From: Lachnospiraceae bacterium UBA3643
Lineage (GTDB): Bacteria > Bacillota > Clostridia > Lachnospirales > Lachnospiraceae
Assembly (NCBI GenBank): GCA_002373855.1
Contig: DFKO01000174.1
Coordinates: 1-8,814, forward strand
Direction of reading: 5' to 3'
DNA: 8,814 nucleotides
Positions 7,397-8,814 of this stretch are shown here, piece by piece (position 1 is the stretch's first letter; the number at the start of each line of letters is the position of its first letter). A program made the position numbers and the translations under genes. A model generated the notes under the pieces. That model had not been told where the DNA came from. It made no database searches and saw nothing but the letters and a program-made list of their open reading frames with translations.

Positions 7397-8134
7397 TTAC
7401 ATAAATGTATCCTTATCGATACCTGAACCCGCATCATGAGTCGTATTATCAGCCATCTGGTCATACTCCGAATTACTGTTCATGGCCTGATAGCTGTTAA
7501 CGAGCTGTGCATTAAATGCATCATTCTTCTCTTTCTTAACAGCAAAGATAAATACCACAACACCCACTGCTGCAAGGAGTAGGCAGATGCCAACATATAC
7601 AAGTACAGATCCTCTTGATGTATCAGCATTGATTGATACATAACGCATATCGGAATGTGATATCTCAAGCTGATCAAGCCACTCATTGCAGAATCCCTTG
7701 ATCTCTGTATCCATTGATCCGATCTTACCTTTGATCGTGATAGACTTGTCAAGGACATCTGTCTTGTAATCAATATAATACCATGTATTATCACAGATAG
7801 CATCAAGCTTTGACATAAGATCCTTGTTTCTTGTTGTAAGAGAGATGAATGTACCGTCATCAAGCCAGAGAAGATAGTGCTGATCTGTTCCTGAAGGGAT
7901 GATACCGTTTATCCTATGCTCGGTCTCAGCATAATTACCGATAACTCCGTCTACATAAAGCTCAACATACTGGCTCTTAAGCTCTTCATTGTTGTCGATC
8001 AGTTCATATAAATCCGTTGCATTGTCTGCAAGTACATCCTTGTCGATTATGCAAAGCATAACTGCTAAAAAAATAAAGAAAACAGCACAAATAATACCTG
8101 TAATCTTGTCATTTGCCTTACCTTTGTTTCCCAT
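7397..8134 (-). CDS. Unrecognised two-pass membrane protein
   Basis: I do not recognise this 245-residue protein. It has a basic N-terminus (MGNKGKANDK), a first membrane segment at about residues 11-30, an extracytoplasmic region of about 145 residues (31-174), a second membrane segment at about 175-199 ending in VKKEK, and a polar 45-residue cytoplasmic tail rich in Asn and Asp. The positive charges predict both termini inside. The outer region contains paired motifs such as HYLLWLDDGTFISLTTRNKD (86-105) and NTWYYIDYKT (116-125), which suggest a small beta-rich domain; this is inference. No catalytic motif is visible. The ATG (8132-8134) has a strong AAGGGAGGA site (8139-8147). It stands between tsf and the trp operon promoter, separated from tsf by a terminator, so it is probably its own unit. 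No terminator follows it before the trp promoter. There is no evidence linking it to tryptophan. Confidence 0.85.
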   Translation of the reverse strand: MGNKGKANDKITGIICAVFFIFLAVMLCIIDKDVLADNATDLYELIDNNEELKSQYVELYVDGVIGNYAETEHRINGIIPSGTDQHYLLWLDDGTFISLTTRNKDLMSKLDAICDNTWYYIDYKTDVLDKSITIKGKIGSMDTEIKGFCNEWLDQLEISHSDMRYVSINADTSRGSVLVYVGICLLLAAVGVVVFIFAVKKEKNDAFNAQLVNSYQAMNSNSEYDQMADNTTHDAGSGIDKDTFM

Positions 8135-8170
8135 ATAGTCCTCCCTTAAATAAAATTGATATTTTCCCTA

Positions 8171-8209
8171 TAAAAATAACCGGACATTAATATCATAATA
8201 TCCGGTTAT
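8171..8209 (-). terminator. Intrinsic terminator of tsf
   Basis: About 37 bases past the tsf stop the minus strand forms ATAACCGGA (8201-8209) paired with TCCGGTTAT (8176-8184), extended past one mismatch by a 4-bp ATTA/TAAT pairing with a 6-base loop. A T-run follows (8172-8175, joining the terminal T of the stem). It separates tsf from the membrane protein gene. Confidence 0.85.
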
Positions 8210-8220
8210 ATTAAATTCAA
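8192..8220 (-). promoter_or_regulatory. Candidate promoter of the membrane protein gene, overlapping the tsf terminator
   Basis: On the minus strand TTGAAT (8215-8220) and TATGAT (8192-8197) are spaced by 17 bases; they match the -35 in four of six and the -10 in five of six positions. The -10 lies in the loop side of the tsf terminator hairpin, so start would fall near 8185, about 50 bases before the gene. The region is A/T-rich and other start sites are possible. Confidence 0.4.
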
Positions 8221-8245
8221 TGGTATTTTTTCTTAAAAGAATCTA

Positions 8246-8814
8246 TCAGCCAAGCTGAGCTGCAACTTCTGCTGCGAAGTCTTCGTTCTTCTTCTCCATA
8301 CCCTCGCCTACTTCAAATCTTACCATCTTTGTGATCTTAAGATTTTTGTTTACAGACTCAAGGTACTTTGCAACTGTCTGCTTTCCGTCCTCAGCCTTTA
8401 CATATGTCTGATCAAGAAGGCAGATTTCCTTAAGCTGCTTTGATACACGACCCTTTACAAGGCCGTCGAAAATCTTGTTGGATGTGATATTGGCCTTATC
8501 TGCAAGTGCAAGCTCTGCAAGTGCTGCTGCAGCTTCCTTTGAGAGGAAGTTAAAGAGGTACTGCATATTTGTCTTCTTCTCATCATAGATAGCCTTGTCC
8601 TCTGCTGACCACTTCTCAGCGTAAGCCTTATTGATGAGGTCATTAAGAATAGGCTTAGGAAGTGATGCAGGATCGTTAAGAGCGCTGTCTACTGTAATCT
8701 CATACATCTTAGCTTTCTCATCATCTGAAATATCATCTTTGCTGATATACTCAGGATTCATAGCTGCAACCTGCATTGCGATATTGGTAAGAGCTTCCTT
8801 AACCTGATCATTAA
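8246..8814 (-). CDS. tsf: Elongation factor Ts, C-terminal part (runs off the right edge)
   Basis: EF-Ts is the guanine-nucleotide exchange factor that recycles EF-Tu in translation. The window holds the last 188 codons; the N-terminal UBA-like domain, including the usual TDVRP segment, lies outside. The reading frame is open to the edge, so the ATG at 8774-8776 is internal: it is preceded by NDQVKEALTNIA, the conserved run into MQVAAMNPEYIS. The visible part is the EF-Tu-contacting core and dimerisation region, ending with the characteristic VRFEVGEGMEKKNEDFAAEV. It ends with tandem stops TGA TAG (8243-8248). An intrinsic terminator follows, so pyrH, often downstream of tsf in bacteria, is not next here. 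rpsB is expected upstream, beyond the window. Confidence 0.97.
   Translation of the reverse strand, partial: NDQVKEALTNIAMQVAAMNPEYISKDDISDDEKAKMYEITVDSALNDPASLPKPILNDLINKAYAEKWSAEDKAIYDEKKTNMQYLFNFLSKEAAAALAELALADKANITSNKIFDGLVKGRVSKQLKEICLLDQTYVKAEDGKQTVAKYLESVNKNLKITKMVRFEVGEGMEKKNEDFAAEVAAQLG

Noticed and set aside
7480..7863. 127-codon minus-strand frame within the membrane protein gene
   Set aside because: It is out of frame with the larger gene, has no ribosome site of its own, and has low-complexity composition.
1..8814. Insertion sequences, CRISPR arrays, tRNA or rRNA genes, prophage or defence genes
   Set aside because: None seen: no transposase, no spaced repeats, no tRNA-like cloverleaf apart from the T-box, and every region is explained by metabolic, translation or regulatory features.

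Overview
The window is a low-to-moderate GC stretch of a Gram-positive anaerobe, most likely a Clostridia/Lachnospiraceae member (Butyrivibrio- or Roseburia-like; family placement is inference). The pointers are strong AGGAGG-type ribosome sites, a tryptophan T-box riboswitch, the trpE-G-D-C-F-B-A gene order with unfused trpG and trpD, and protein sequences of Firmicutes type. All supported genes lie on the minus strand, so transcription runs from high to low coordinates.

Right edge (8814 to 7397): the C-terminal part of tsf (elongation factor Ts) enters the window and ends at an intrinsic terminator. It is followed by an unrecognised 245-residue protein with two membrane segments, which has its own strong ribosome site and a candidate promoter placed across the tsf terminator.

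Middle (7396 to 6960): a 437-base gene-free stretch filled with regulation. It holds a TTGACA-N17-TATTCT promoter, a complete T-box leader, its intrinsic terminator, and then a second promoter-like element (extended -10 TGATATAAT) with a short 5' leader. The T-box has a UGG (Trp) specifier, and its UGGC bulge matches the G73 discriminator of bacterial tRNA-Trp. Uncharged tRNA-Trp is therefore predicted to allow read-through into the operon.

Operon (6959 to 1): the first gene is not a classical trp gene. It is a DRE-TIM metalloenzyme of the HMGL/aldolase superfamily, 324 residues, of a subgroup that lacks the usual catalytic His of 4-hydroxy-2-oxovalerate aldolases. After it come trpE, trpG, trpD, trpC, trpF, trpB and the start of trpA, almost end to end (gaps of 2 to 42 bases, and an 8-base trpB/trpA overlap). 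Together TrpE/G make anthranilate, TrpD adds phosphoribosyl, TrpF isomerises, TrpC closes the indole ring and TrpA/B finish tryptophan. All catalytic residues checked are present except one conservative Asp-to-Glu change in TrpA.

The part most worth following is the aldolase-like gene placed between a tryptophan T-box and trpE, with what looks like its own promoter just past the T-box terminator. Its substrate cannot be deduced from sequence.
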